Shown one piece after another: positions 25,286 through 33,649 of a stretch of DNA of 64,000 nucleotides. Below the pieces are notes generated by a model. That model saw only the letters and a list, made by a program, of their open reading frames with translations. It was not told the DNA's origin and ran no database searches. Source of the stretch: an uncultured Eubacteriales bacterium (lineage in GTDB: Bacteria > Bacillota > Clostridia > Oscillospirales > Acutalibacteraceae); NCBI GenBank assembly GCA_934546985.1, contig CAKTEE010000001.1, forward strand, positions 275,045-339,044, given 5' to 3'. Each line of letters opens with the position of its first letter. The first letter of the stretch is position 1. The position numbers and the translations under genes were made by a program.

Positions 25286-25873
25286 TTGGAAATCGAACTG
25301 TTAGAAAACAGCAGTATTAAAATACGGCTGACAAAGGAAGATTTAGAACATTTGAATATTTCCGTTGAGGATTTTAATTGTTCCAGTATTGAAACGCGGC
25401 GTGTTCTTTGGACTTTGCTTGACGCTGCACGTTATGAGCTGAAAATTGATATTGATTTATCAGAACGGATGCTCATTGAAATTATGCCGAATAAAAACGG
25501 GGGATGCTGTATTTTTATCACTGGTTTGGAAAACAAAACGGGTAAATCCGCAAAAAGAGTGGGGCGAAAGAATATGAAGCCTCAGTTTTTTGATTTTGAC
25601 GGAATTGATAACCTGATTTCTGCCACGTGCGCTTTAAAAACAGTAGTTACTTCCAATAATCAGTTAAGTGAGCTGTATCGCATGGACAGCAATGGATACC
25701 GCTTGCTGATTTATCCGGACAGTGAACTTTCCGGAAGCCTGTGGGCAATTTTATCGGAATATTGCCGGAACAGAGGTGATGGCAATATTGCGGCCGCTTT
25801 CACACGGGAACACGGTGAGCTGATTGCCGGAGGGGATGCTATAGGCAAAATATGCAAATATTGCGGCAGTTAA
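25286..25873 (+). CDS. mecA: Adaptor protein MecA
   Basis: 195 residues. MecA delivers substrates to the ClpCP protease in Gram-positive bacteria. The start is a TTG at 25286, ten bases after AGGAGG, giving MEIELLENSSIKIRLTKEDL, like other MecA N termini; the ATG at 25265 overlaps the ribosome site. The C-terminal domain ends with the typical EYCRNRGDGNIAAAFTREHGELI pattern seen here as its key residues. It converges on rpe with a four-base overlap of the two stops. Confidence 0.9.
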   Translation: MEIELLENSSIKIRLTKEDLEHLNISVEDFNCSSIETRRVLWTLLDAARYELKIDIDLSERMLIEIMPNKNGGCCIFITGLENKTGKSAKRVGRKNMKPQFFDFDGIDNLISATCALKTVVTSNNQLSELYRMDSNGYRLLIYPDSELSGSLWAILSEYCRNRGDGNIAAAFTREHGELIAGGDAIGKICKYCGS

Positions 25874-26538
25874 ATTTTGTATGTTTTCAGTGCATTTTTG
25901 CGTAGTTCGCCGATAGCTTTAGCTGCATTTTCTGCACGGAATACAGACGTGCCTGCAACGAAATTGGAAATTCCGTTTTCTGCGGCTATACGTACAGTTT
26001 TATTGTTAATTCCACCGTCAACCTGAAGTTCTATTTGTTTGTGAATTCTATGGCATTCCTGTAAAATTGCAGGCGCTTTATGCATCATGTCTGCAAGGAA
26101 AGCTTGTCCACCAAAACCAGGTTCTACAGTCATGAGTGTAACCATATCGAGTTTATGTAAATAGGGGAAAATTTCTTCGGGAGAGGTGGCAGGTTTTAAT
26201 ACAATGCCTGCCAGTAAACCATGAGAATGGATTTCATCAATAGTTTTATCTGTTGGGGAGTTTGATTCAACATGAAAGGAAATACCGTCTGCACCTGCAT
26301 CAGCAAAATGACTGATGTATAAGAGCGGGTCTGTCAGCATTAAATGTACGTCGAAATATAAAGAGGTATGCGGGCGTAAAGCTTCAATTACTGCCGGTCC
26401 AAAACTGATATTTGGAACAAAATGCCCGTCCATTACATCCAAATGTAATGTGTCTGCACCTGCTTTTTCAATTCTTTGGAGCTCATGGCTCAAACAGGAA
26501 AAATCAGCCGCTAATAAAGATGGTGCAATCTTAATCAT
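25870..26538 (-). CDS. rpe: Ribulose-phosphate 3-epimerase
   Basis: 222 residues, TIM barrel. Interconverts ribulose 5-phosphate and xylulose 5-phosphate in the pentose phosphate pathway. Signatures IAPSLLAADFSCL at the N terminus, HLDVMDGHFVPNISFGP with metal-binding His/Asp, MTVEPGFGGQ, and QVDGGINNKT. ATG at 26538 after AGGGAGT; the longer frame lacks a ribosome site. It overlaps the mecA end on the other strand. Confidence 0.97.
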   Translation of the reverse strand: MIKIAPSLLAADFSCLSHELQRIEKAGADTLHLDVMDGHFVPNISFGPAVIEALRPHTSLYFDVHLMLTDPLLYISHFADAGADGISFHVESNSPTDKTIDEIHSHGLLAGIVLKPATSPEEIFPYLHKLDMVTLMTVEPGFGGQAFLADMMHKAPAILQECHRIHKQIELQVDGGINNKTVRIAAENGISNFVAGTSVFRAENAAKAIGELRKNALKTYKI

Positions 26539-26644
26539 GTTAATACTCCCTTTTTGATGTAAGATTTGCAAAAAGCAATTTTTATTTTAACAACAAATAG
26601 TCCCAAGGTCAACCACAAGAAGAGTTATTACACGTAAGTGTATA

Positions 26645-26685
26645 GATAAAAAGCCTTTGCCGTAACGTAACCGGCAAAGGCTTTG
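26645..26685 (-). terminator. Terminator downstream of the tandem small genes
   Basis: AAAGCCTTTGCCG (26650-26662) and CGGCAAAGGCTTT (26672-26684) form a 13-bp stem; on the minus strand it ends in TTTTTA. It starts two bases beyond the stop of the 58-residue gene. Confidence 0.9.
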
Positions 26686-26686
26686 C

Positions 26687-26863
26687 TTAGTGGTCTCCGC
26701 TGAGGAGGTTGTCTGCATACCGGCAGAGAGCATCCTCTGTTTGGATATTGTCCGCTCGTTCTAAAATGCTGTCTTTTACATAATCCGGAAGGGATTTATA
26801 TAAGCTATGGGCGGAAGGGTTTTGTTCCACTAATTGAAATAAATCTTTATACTTTTTATCCAT
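26687..26863 (-). CDS. Small hypothetical protein (58 aa), tandem paralogue 1
   Basis: Read directly as a 58-codon frame starting MDKKYKDLFQLVEQNPSAHS and ending ALCRYADNLLSGDH. The ATG at 26863 follows GAGGTGA by eight bases. The pattern (hydrophobic-Tyr-x-Ser-Leu-Pro-x-x-Val-x-x-x-Ile, then an acidic helix) is alike in the gene just upstream (26882-27058). No membrane segment, cysteine pair or known domain is seen. It is followed at once by a strong terminator, so the two form a small operon. Not recognised. Confidence 0.7.
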   Translation of the reverse strand: MDKKYKDLFQLVEQNPSAHSLYKSLPDYVKDSILERADNIQTEDALCRYADNLLSGDH

Positions 26864-26881
26864 GGCGGGTCACCTCGTTAA

Positions 26882-27058
26882 TTATTTATGAGTTTGTCGA
26901 AATCTTGCGGCGATTGCCTGCATTTCCTCAAAAGAATGCGCATCTTTCTCGCGGAGTTCGTTTTGAATTTCTTTGGAAAGGGAATAGAAAAACTCGTAGC
27001 TGGACAAGTCGTGTTCCAGTAGGGCAGATAAACCAATTTCATAGCCTCGGTCCAACAT
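26882..27058 (-). CDS. Small hypothetical protein (58 aa), tandem paralogue 2
   Basis: 58 residues starting MLDRGYEIGLSALLEHDLSS. The frame extends upstream to 27223 but the ATG at 27058 has a perfect GAGGTGA nine bases before it, whereas the longer start has none and its extra residues are atypical (basic, aromatic). The middle (SYEFFYSLSKEIQNELREKDAHS) lines up with the next gene (SAHSLYKSLPDYVKDSILERADN). Nineteen bases separate the stop from the downstream start. Predicted small, helical and cytosolic; function unknown. Confidence 0.65.
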   Translation of the reverse strand: MLDRGYEIGLSALLEHDLSSYEFFYSLSKEIQNELREKDAHSFEEMQAIAARFRQTHK

Positions 27059-27261
27059 AAATGCTTTCACCTCAGAAATATTTTCTGCAAAAACAATAAA
27101 CTCATACAGAAAACGGAACGCTAAAATTTTACGGTAAAAATTACAAGTGAATAAAATTTTGTAAATTTTTTTCCGGGTATTTATGTGTAGTAATTTATTC
27201 CAATTTTTTTCTTTATTTGGCAATATTTTCGGTTTTTTTCATTAGCTTTCAGAAATATCAC

Positions 27262-27290
27262 TTGACATGCAAAGGATATTGCGCTATACT
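27262..27290 (+). promoter_or_regulatory. cdaR promoter P1
   Basis: TTGACA (27262-27267), 17-bp spacer, TATACT (27285-27290): close to the housekeeping consensus, about 170 bases upstream of the cdaR start. Confidence 0.8.
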
Positions 27291-27355
27291 AAAGGTAACA
27301 ATTTTGTAACCTTTGTAATGTTTCTGTTATGTTTTTAACTTTTCCTGTAATCCGC

Positions 27356-27384
27356 TTGCAAATTTTGCGTTTTTTTTGTACAAT
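27356..27384 (+). promoter_or_regulatory. cdaR promoter P2
   Basis: TTGCAA (27356-27361), 17-bp spacer, TACAAT (27379-27384), about 80 bases upstream of the start codon. With P1 it gives tandem promoters ahead of the cdaR-ftsEX group. Confidence 0.6.
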
Positions 27385-27462
27385 AAACTTATATAATTTT
27401 GCATGTGTGCCGATTCAGGAACCGTTCAAAAATATGATAATGAAATTAACGGAGGGATTCTA

Positions 27463-28545
27463 GTGTCAAACAGACTTTTTCAGGGCATTGTTCATCAAAT
27501 GCGTGATGCAATTAACCGAACCATCGGTGTTATCGACGACACAGGTACCATTATTGCCTGCAGCGAACTTGGCTGCATTGGGGATGTCAGAAATATAGCG
27601 GTTAACGTTTTTCTGGATAGTTCGATCAGTGTCGTAGAAGGGTATACATACCGTACGTTTGGCTCCAGTGTTCATCCGGAATATGCAGTTTTTGTGGAAG
27701 GTACGGATGACCTCGCAGCGAAATATGTTGATATTATTTCTGTTGCATTCAGCAGTGTTAAAACGTTTTATGATGAAAAATATGATCGCGGCAACTTTAT
27801 TAAAAATGTTATACTTGACAATATTCTCCCGGGCGATATTTACCTGAAAGCACGGGAATTGCGCTTTAACAATGAATGCACCCGCGCTGTTCTTCTGGTA
27901 AGGCTGGTTCAGCGCAATGATATTTCCGTTTATGATGTTGTCCAGAATCTTTTCCCTGATAAAACCAAAGATTTTGTTATTAACCTGAATGAAAATGATA
28001 TTGCTCTTGTAAAAGAAGTCCGTTCCAATACTACCTCCAAAGAGCTTGAAAAACTGGCGCGTTCCATTTCTGATACTCTCAGCACAGAGTTTTATACCCG
28101 CTGCGTAATCGGTATTGGCACAACAGTAACCAGCATTAAGGAACTTGCCAAGTCTTTTAAAGAAGCGCAGGTTGCTCTTGAAGTCGGCAAGGTGTTTGAT
28201 ACGGAAAAAACAATTGTTTGTTATGACAGCCTTGGTATTGCGCGGCTGATTTATCAGTTGCCTACCACGCTTTGTGAAATGTTCCTGCGTGAGGTTTTCA
28301 AAAGAGGCTCTATCGAATCTCTGGATAAGGAAACATTGTTTACAATCCAGCGCTTTTTTGAAAACAACCTGAATGTTTCCGAAACTTCACGTAAACTTTT
28401 TGTTCACCGGAATACATTGGTATATCGGCTTGAAAAAATCAAGAAACTAACCGGCCTTGATTTACGTGAATTTGATGATGCTATTGTATTTAAAGTAGCC
28501 CTTATGGTTAAAAAATATCTGGATTCCAGCCCGGTTAAATATTGA
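27463..28545 (+). CDS. CdaR/PucR-type transcriptional regulator
   Basis: 360 residues, GTG start at 27463 after GGAGGG. The N-terminal half is a sensory domain (IVHQMRDAINRTIGVIDDTGTIIACS, sugar-diacid-recognition-like), the middle a GGDEF-like region, and the C terminus the PucR helix-turn-helix (FFENNLNVSETSRKLFVHRNTLVYRL, key residues only). Relatives respond to sugar diacids, but no such genes are near. It lies directly before ftsE, 24 bases apart, so it may share a transcript with ftsEX. Confidence 0.85.
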   Translation: MSNRLFQGIVHQMRDAINRTIGVIDDTGTIIACSELGCIGDVRNIAVNVFLDSSISVVEGYTYRTFGSSVHPEYAVFVEGTDDLAAKYVDIISVAFSSVKTFYDEKYDRGNFIKNVILDNILPGDIYLKARELRFNNECTRAVLLVRLVQRNDISVYDVVQNLFPDKTKDFVINLNENDIALVKEVRSNTTSKELEKLARSISDTLSTEFYTRCVIGIGTTVTSIKELAKSFKEAQVALEVGKVFDTEKTIVCYDSLGIARLIYQLPTTLCEMFLREVFKRGSIESLDKETLFTIQRFFENNLNVSETSRKLFVHRNTLVYRLEKIKKLTGLDLREFDDAIVFKVALMVKKYLDSSPVKY

Positions 28546-28569
28546 TATGTTTAAAGGTCGTGCACAACA

Positions 28570-29409
28570 TTGATAGAATTTAAGGGAGTTTCAAAGACCT
28601 ATGACAATGGCACGAAGGCTTTGAAAGATATCAACCTCACCATTCAGCAGGGTGAGTTCGTGTTTATTGTCGGCGCGTCAGGCGCAGGTAAAAGTACTTT
28701 TTTGAAGCTCATTATGCGCGAAGAAAAGGCGACCGCCGGACAGGTGATCGTAAATGATTTTAAGCTGAATCAGCTTAAGCGCAGACAAATTCCTAAAATG
28801 CGCCGCACAATGGGGATTGTTTTTCAGGATTTCCGCCTGATACCTAAAATGAGCGTTTTTGATAATGTAGCGTTTGCTATGCGTGTTATTGGCAAAAGCG
28901 AGCGTGAAATCCGTAAACGTGTACCGTATATTTTAAATCTGGTAAATTTGGGTGCAAAGGCGCGGAGTTTTCCAAATGAGCTTTCCGGCGGCGAACAGCA
29001 GCGTGTTAGCTTGGCGCGGGCATTGGTCAATAATCCAGGTTTAATTATTGCGGATGAACCTACTGGAAATGTTGACCCGGAAATGTCGTTTGAGATTGTT
29101 AATCTGCTTAGCCAAATTAATGAAAAAGGGACGACAGTCCTCATGGTCACGCATGAACATGATTTGGTTCGCCAGTTTGACCGCAGGGTCGTTGTGATTG
29201 AAGGGGGAACCATTGTTTCCGATACGAAAGAAGATCAGAAACAGGCCAATGGTTACCTGATTGAAGATTACGGTGCGGGCGCTCCAAAAGCGCCGCAGGC
29301 TTCTGATGAGCACGATTCCGAGTTTGATTTATCTGAGTTTGACATCAGCAAGTATAGCCAATATGTCGAAACGGATAATGAGAGTACGGGAGGCTCACAT
29401 GAAAGTTAA
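28570..29409 (+). CDS. ftsE: Cell division ATP-binding protein FtsE
   Basis: 279 residues, TTG start at 28570 with only a weak ribosome site. Walker A GASGAGKST (about 35-43), signature LSGGEQQR, Walker B LIIADEPTGNVD, switch THEHD. Typical FtsE is about 228 residues; here about 50 extra acidic residues follow (DEHDSEFDLSEFDISKYSQY), a tail that could contact other cell-division proteins. With FtsX it forms the ABC complex that switches on a peptidoglycan hydrolase. The end overlaps ftsX by 11 bases. Confidence 0.95.
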   Translation: MIEFKGVSKTYDNGTKALKDINLTIQQGEFVFIVGASGAGKSTFLKLIMREEKATAGQVIVNDFKLNQLKRRQIPKMRRTMGIVFQDFRLIPKMSVFDNVAFAMRVIGKSEREIRKRVPYILNLVNLGAKARSFPNELSGGEQQRVSLARALVNNPGLIIADEPTGNVDPEMSFEIVNLLSQINEKGTTVLMVTHEHDLVRQFDRRVVVIEGGTIVSDTKEDQKQANGYLIEDYGAGAPKAPQASDEHDSEFDLSEFDISKYSQYVETDNESTGGSHES

Positions 29410-30310
29410 CAGCAGTAATTATCTTTTGAAGGAAGGCATTCGCAGTATTTGGTCCCACAGGCTGATGTCGCTGGCGTCTATTGGCGTATTGATGTCCTGC
29501 TTGGTTTTAATGGGATTGGCAGTGCTTTTCAGCGTTAATGTAAATAAAGGTTTGGATGCAATCGAAGATAAAAATGTCATCAATATTTATCTTTATGACA
29601 GCGTTACAAAAGAACAGTTGCCTCAGGTTGAGGTCCAGCTTAAAACGATTGACAACGTAAAAGATTTTACATTTATATCAAAAGAAGAAGCATGGCAGAA
29701 GCAGTTGGAATCTATGGGCGCTGCTGATATGTTTGAAGGTTTGGATATTAATACCGATAATATTCTGCCGGATTCTTATAAGGTTGTACTAAAAGATATC
29801 TCACAATATGAGGATACTTTAACAAAACTCAAAGAAATTAATCAAGTTGAAACAATACGTGACAGCAGTGAAATTGCTGATAAACTTATTTCAATTCGCA
29901 AACTGATTACTATTTTGGGCGGCGCGCTGATTATTATGCTTTTTGTTGTGTCGCTGTTTATTATTGCGAATACCATTAAGCTGACTATGTACAGCCGCAG
30001 GCTTGAAATCAGTATTATGAAAGCAGTTGGTGCTACGGATGGTTTTATTCGTTTACCGTTTGTAGTAGAGGGTTTTATCCTTGGTTTGATTGCCGGTATC
30101 GCCTCTTTTGGCATGGTATATGGTATTTACAGGCTTGCAGGCAGTGCCGTTACCCGTATCATTCCAATTACACCGGTAGCGTTTTCTTCCATCGCGTGGT
30201 GGTTGTTGGCTGGCTTTATTATTGTTGGTATTATTACAGGTATTGTTGGCAGCTTAATTTCTATGAGTAGATATTTGAAGAAAGAAGGAAGTGAGATCAG
30301 TGCAGTATAA
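29399..30310 (+). CDS. ftsX: Cell division protein FtsX (permease-like)
   Basis: 303 residues with four predicted membrane segments: one near residues 22-42, then an extracytoplasmic domain (about 45-170; IDNVKDFTFISKEEAWQ), then three near the C terminus (LIIMLFVVSLFIIANTI; the cytoplasmic coupling helix RRLEISIMKAVGATDGFI). ATG at 29399 after GGGAGG inside ftsE. The large outer domain binds the M23 hydrolase coiled coil encoded next. Confidence 0.96.
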   Translation: MKVNSSNYLLKEGIRSIWSHRLMSLASIGVLMSCLVLMGLAVLFSVNVNKGLDAIEDKNVINIYLYDSVTKEQLPQVEVQLKTIDNVKDFTFISKEEAWQKQLESMGAADMFEGLDINTDNILPDSYKVVLKDISQYEDTLTKLKEINQVETIRDSSEIADKLISIRKLITILGGALIIMLFVVSLFIIANTIKLTMYSRRLEISIMKAVGATDGFIRLPFVVEGFILGLIAGIASFGMVYGIYRLAGSAVTRIIPITPVAFSSIAWWLLAGFIIVGIITGIVGSLISMSRYLKKEGSEISAV

Positions 30311-31619
30311 TCCTTTTAGAAAATCACTGATTGCAGCAGTGCTTGTACTGACTGTTATATTCACTAGTGTGTGTTCTGTAGGTTTTGTTTCAGCGGCAAA
30401 TTCGTCTCTTGAAGATAAGAAGAATGAAATTCAGGATACACTGAACGATTTGGATGAAAAGTTGGATAAAACGAGGGATGATAAAGCGGCTGCCCAAAAA
30501 AAGGCAAAAGAACTTTCAGATACTATGGAAGAAATTGAAGCCAACATGGCAAGGGTTACAAATGAAATTGACGCTATTGATCAAGAAATAAAACCGCTTC
30601 AGGAAAGAATAGATACAATCAGTAATGAAATCACACGGTTAGTTGTAGTTATCCAGCAGCATGAAAAAGATATCGAACAAAAAGAGATTGAATTTAATCA
30701 GTTGTTTGAGATGTTGAAACAGCGTTTAAGAGCGCTGTATATTGCAGGCGATGCATCTGCATTAGAGGTTTTGCTTACATCATCTGATGTATCGGACTTT
30801 CTGAACCGCTTTGAATTGGTAAAAGGCGTTGCTGAGCATGACTCTAACCTGATGAAACAGGTAAAAACGTTAGTTGAACAAATTAAGGATTTAAAAGCAT
30901 CTTTGGAAAGTCAAAAAACTGCACAGGAACAGCTGAAAGAAGAAGCTGAAGTACAAAAAACAAAACTTGATGCAAAGAAAGCTCAGGCACAGGCACGCAA
31001 AGATGAATTGACTGCTGATCAAGAAAAATATAACAAGTTGATTGAAGAAAGTAATGAACTTATCAAAAAACTAACCAATGATGAGAAGAATATTATTGCT
31101 GAATACATAAAAAATGAAAATGCACTTGATGCAATAGATGACCAGATTAAAAATGTTATTAATTCCAGCGGTTCTTCTTCAAGCAATGTAACAACCGGCG
31201 GTTCAGCAGGCAATGCCTCTACTGGCAGCGGTTCTAAAATAAGTATGATTTGGCCAGTTCAAGGTTGTTCTACCTACATATCATCTGGTTATGGTCCTCG
31301 TTGGGGTAAAATCCATAGAGGTATTGATATTACCGGCGGCGGTATTTATGGCAAAAATGTTGTTGCTGCAGCAAGCGGTAAAGTTATTTTAGCATTAAAT
31401 ACCACAACGGGTTACGGTAGATATGTTATTGTTGACCATGGTAATGGTGTTGCTACTTTGTATGGTCATTGCAGCCAGCTGAAAGTATCCGTTGGCGATT
31501 ATGTAAGCCAAGGTCAAACAATTGCATTAGTTGGCAGTACAGGCAATTCTACCGGTCCGCATCTTCATTTTGAAGTGCGTATTAATGGTGAACGTGTAAA
31601 TCCGATGAATTATTTATAA
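30300..31619 (+). CDS. Secreted M23 peptidoglycan hydrolase with coiled coil (PcsB/CwlO/EnvC-like)
   Basis: 439 residues; GTG at 30300, nine bases after AAGGAAG. A signal peptide ends near VSA-A (residue 32), then a coiled coil to about 275, a Ser/Gly linker, and a LytM/M23 domain from about 315. Zinc ligands His and Asp of GKIHRGIDI and the HLHFEV motif are intact, so the enzyme should be active. The order ftsE-ftsX-hydrolase matches the FtsEX-controlled septal peptidoglycan hydrolase module. A terminator follows at 31638. Confidence 0.93.
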   Translation: MQYNPFRKSLIAAVLVLTVIFTSVCSVGFVSAANSSLEDKKNEIQDTLNDLDEKLDKTRDDKAAAQKKAKELSDTMEEIEANMARVTNEIDAIDQEIKPLQERIDTISNEITRLVVVIQQHEKDIEQKEIEFNQLFEMLKQRLRALYIAGDASALEVLLTSSDVSDFLNRFELVKGVAEHDSNLMKQVKTLVEQIKDLKASLESQKTAQEQLKEEAEVQKTKLDAKKAQAQARKDELTADQEKYNKLIEESNELIKKLTNDEKNIIAEYIKNENALDAIDDQIKNVINSSGSSSSNVTTGGSAGNASTGSGSKISMIWPVQGCSTYISSGYGPRWGKIHRGIDITGGGIYGKNVVAAASGKVILALNTTTGYGRYVIVDHGNGVATLYGHCSQLKVSVGDYVSQGQTIALVGSTGNSTGPHLHFEVRINGERVNPMNYL

Positions 31620-31637
31620 TTAAGAATATATTTCTAT

Positions 31638-31667
31638 AAAAACCCGCGTTATTAAACGTGGGTTTTT
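31638..31667 (+). terminator. Terminator of the ftsEX operon
   Basis: AAAACCCGCGTT and AACGTGGGTTTT form a hairpin with one G-T pair, ending in a T-run. Confidence 0.85.
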
Positions 31668-31943
31668 AGTATGGGGAAAATGAAGCTTATTGATTGCGTC
31701 TTCATTGCTTTATTAAAAATATGAACATATTTATACCTAAATTATCAACTATATAGATTTGTGATATTTGTTATAGAACCATCATTTTCTTTGTTGGGAA
31801 AACCTGAAACAACTTTATTGCAGCAGACGGGTTCTGTTTTGACGTTAAATTTTTTGTACGTTTAACTATTAAAGAAACTAATAAAAAAGTTATATCTCAC
31901 TCTTTAGGTGAAATATAACTTTCTTTATCACAGCTGTAATGTT
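31668..31943. other. Convergent intergenic stretch
   Basis: No gene is seen. It holds the minus-strand terminator of the fumarase gene (31883-31924). The rest is A/T-rich and without repeats. Confidence 0.5.
31883..31924 (-). terminator. Terminator of the fumarase beta gene
   Basis: AGTTATAT...GTG and CAC...ATATAACT pair around a loop; on the minus strand it ends in TTTTTT. It starts 20 bases after the stop codon. Confidence 0.8.
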
Positions 31944-32477
31944 TTATTTCCTTTGAAATAAATTTCTGCCCATGCAGTCAATAGCAACCGTCAGAGGAAA
32001 ATTTTGAATTTCTAATTTTTTGATTGATTCACAGCCAAGGTCTTCAAAAGCGATGACCTCACAGCTTTTAACACAACGTGCGGCAAGTGCGCCTGCACCG
32101 CCGACAGCACAAAAGTAAACAGCTTTATTGCGCTGTATAGCTGCACAAACTTCTTTAGAGCGTTCTCCTTTGCCAATCATTCCAATTAATCCAAGATCCA
32201 AGAGTTTCGGTGCATATGGATCCATTCTGCCGGAAGTAGTAGGACCGCAGCTGCCAATCGGTAATCCTTCTGGTGCCGGAGTAGGACCGGCGTAATAAAT
32301 GGTTGCACCTTCTAATGGAAAAGGAAGTGTATCACCGTTTTCTAATGCGGCAAAAATTCGTTTATGTGCGGCATCACGTGCGGTATAAACGATTCCGGAT
32401 AAATAAATACGGTCTCCTGCATGCAGTTTTTGAGCTGTTGCAGTTAAACTGTCAGATTGTATGTATAGCTCACTCAT
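31944..32477 (-). CDS. Class I fumarate hydratase, beta subunit (C-terminal domain)
   Basis: 177 residues, matching the beta subunit of the 4Fe-4S two-subunit fumarases and L-tartrate dehydratases (Fe-S hydro-lyase beta). Signatures include GSCGPTTSGRMDPY and GKGERS, then GGAGALAARCV. The alpha subunit with the iron-sulfur ligands is normally next to it but is not in this neighbourhood; the gene upstream encodes DivIVA-like protein instead. It needs a partner elsewhere. GATTTAGGATG-type ribosome site precedes the ATG. Confidence 0.85.
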   Translation of the reverse strand: MSELYIQSDSLTATAQKLHAGDRIYLSGIVYTARDAAHKRIFAALENGDTLPFPLEGATIYYAGPTPAPEGLPIGSCGPTTSGRMDPYAPKLLDLGLIGMIGKGERSKEVCAAIQRNKAVYFCAVGGAGALAARCVKSCEVIAFEDLGCESIKKLEIQNFPLTVAIDCMGRNLFQRK

Positions 32478-32502
32478 AGCATTTCACATCCTAAATCAAT
32501 TT

Positions 32503-33462
32503 TTATTTTTCCCGGCGAAACAATCCTTCAAAAAGATTGTTTTTACTAACGGGATTTCCTTTTTTGGCAGGGATAGAAACATTATGATAAGGATGTTTTG
32601 ATATAGCAGCTTCTTCCATTGCCTGTTCTATATATGCCGGTGTTTCAATTTCTTTTTGTGGGGTTTCATGTTTGGTGGGGATACCGGTTTGGAGACGCTG
32701 GATGACGTTTTCCAGTTCTTTTGTCAAACAGCTTAGTTGACGGTTCATAATATCTAAGGAAGTGTTAACGCTGGAACGGATATTCCGTACATTTTCCTGC
32801 AAAGAAACAAAATCGTCAATAATTTCTTTTGCGGAATTGTTCGTTGAATTTGCCAATTCTTCTGCCTGTGCAAGCGCTTGATCGAGAACTAAATCGGCAC
32901 GTTTGTGTGCATCAAGAAAAACTGCACCCAGTTGATGACTAAATTCATCGTATTTCTCACTTTTTTCTTCTAATTCCTGTATTTTACTGGCAGCTGAACC
33001 ACTGAGCGCCTGCGCTTGCTGCAATTTTGTTTCTGCTTGAGCCAGGGCAGTATTTTTTTCTTCTAATTGGCTTTGCAGTTGAGCAGCACGTGCCTGCGCT
33101 TGTGTTAACGCAGATATTTTTTCTTCTAATTCTTTCTTTTTTTCTGTTGCCTGTGTTGTAGTATTTTTCAAGGATTCTTCTGTTTTTTCAATTTTTTCTT
33201 TTAATTCTGTATTTTCCTGTAATATTTGTGTTTGTGTTTCCTGATAGTTAGATAATTCTGTTTCCAACTCTTTTGTTTTATCTTTCAGGGTTTGATTTTC
33301 TTTTTCTAAATTAATAATTGAGTCAGATAACTCTCGTATTTTTTTGTCAAATTTTGTTTGATTTTCATTTGTTTGATTAGTTAATTGTTCAATGTAATTT
33401 AAAACTTCCTTGCGGTTAAATCCGCCAAAGGCAGTTCTGTGAAATTCACCTGATAATTCCAT
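32503..33462 (-). CDS. DivIVA domain coiled-coil protein
   Basis: 319 residues. The N-terminal motif FHRTAFGGFNRKEVLNYIEQL (membrane-curvature binding DivIVA-like domain, about residues 7-26) is followed by an almost continuous coiled coil (LEKENQTLKDKTKELETELS, and repeated TALAQAQAR) to about residue 230. DivIVA proteins mark cell poles and septa. It is 25 bases upstream of the fumarase beta gene, so probably co-transcribed. AAGGAGATT precedes the ATG. Confidence 0.85.
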   Translation of the reverse strand: MELSGEFHRTAFGGFNRKEVLNYIEQLTNQTNENQTKFDKKIRELSDSIINLEKENQTLKDKTKELETELSNYQETQTQILQENTELKEKIEKTEESLKNTTTQATEKKKELEEKISALTQAQARAAQLQSQLEEKNTALAQAETKLQQAQALSGSAASKIQELEEKSEKYDEFSHQLGAVFLDAHKRADLVLDQALAQAEELANSTNNSAKEIIDDFVSLQENVRNIRSSVNTSLDIMNRQLSCLTKELENVIQRLQTGIPTKHETPQKEIETPAYIEQAMEEAAISKHPYHNVSIPAKKGNPVSKNNLFEGLFRREK

Positions 33463-33512
33463 TTTAAATCTCCTTAATTTATGAATCGTACCATAGCCTA
33501 AAATCTCTTTTC

Positions 33513-33542
33513 ATTATAGCAATATTTCAGGTGAAAAAGCAA
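33513..33542 (-). promoter_or_regulatory. Promoter of the divIVA-like gene
   Basis: On the minus strand, -35 TTGCTT, 18-bp spacer, -10 TATAAT. Confidence 0.6.
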
Positions 33543-33595
33543 TATAAAGCATTTATTTTTTAGATATTTCAGATTATTTGACACTTTAGTAAACC

Positions 33596-33625
33596 TTTAC
33601 ATTGAAAACTTTAATATAGTATAAT
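33596..33625 (+). promoter_or_regulatory. Promoter of the HAD gene
   Basis: TTTACA (33596-33601), 18-bp spacer, TATAAT (33620-33625), 25 bases before the start codon. Confidence 0.6.
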
Positions 33626-33649
33626 ATAGTTTAGTTAGGAGGTTGTATT

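Larger units (their letters stand above)
27059..27462. other. Divergent intergenic region with cdaR promoters
   Basis: A/T-rich spacer of about 400 bases between the small-gene operon and cdaR. It contains two clear + strand promoters (27262-27290 and 27356-27384). No RNA gene or other coding frame was supported. Confidence 0.6.

Noticed and set aside
27059..27223. N-terminal extension of the 58-residue gene at 26882
   Set aside because: The ATG at 27058 has a perfect ribosome site, and the extra 55 residues are basic and aromatic without one.
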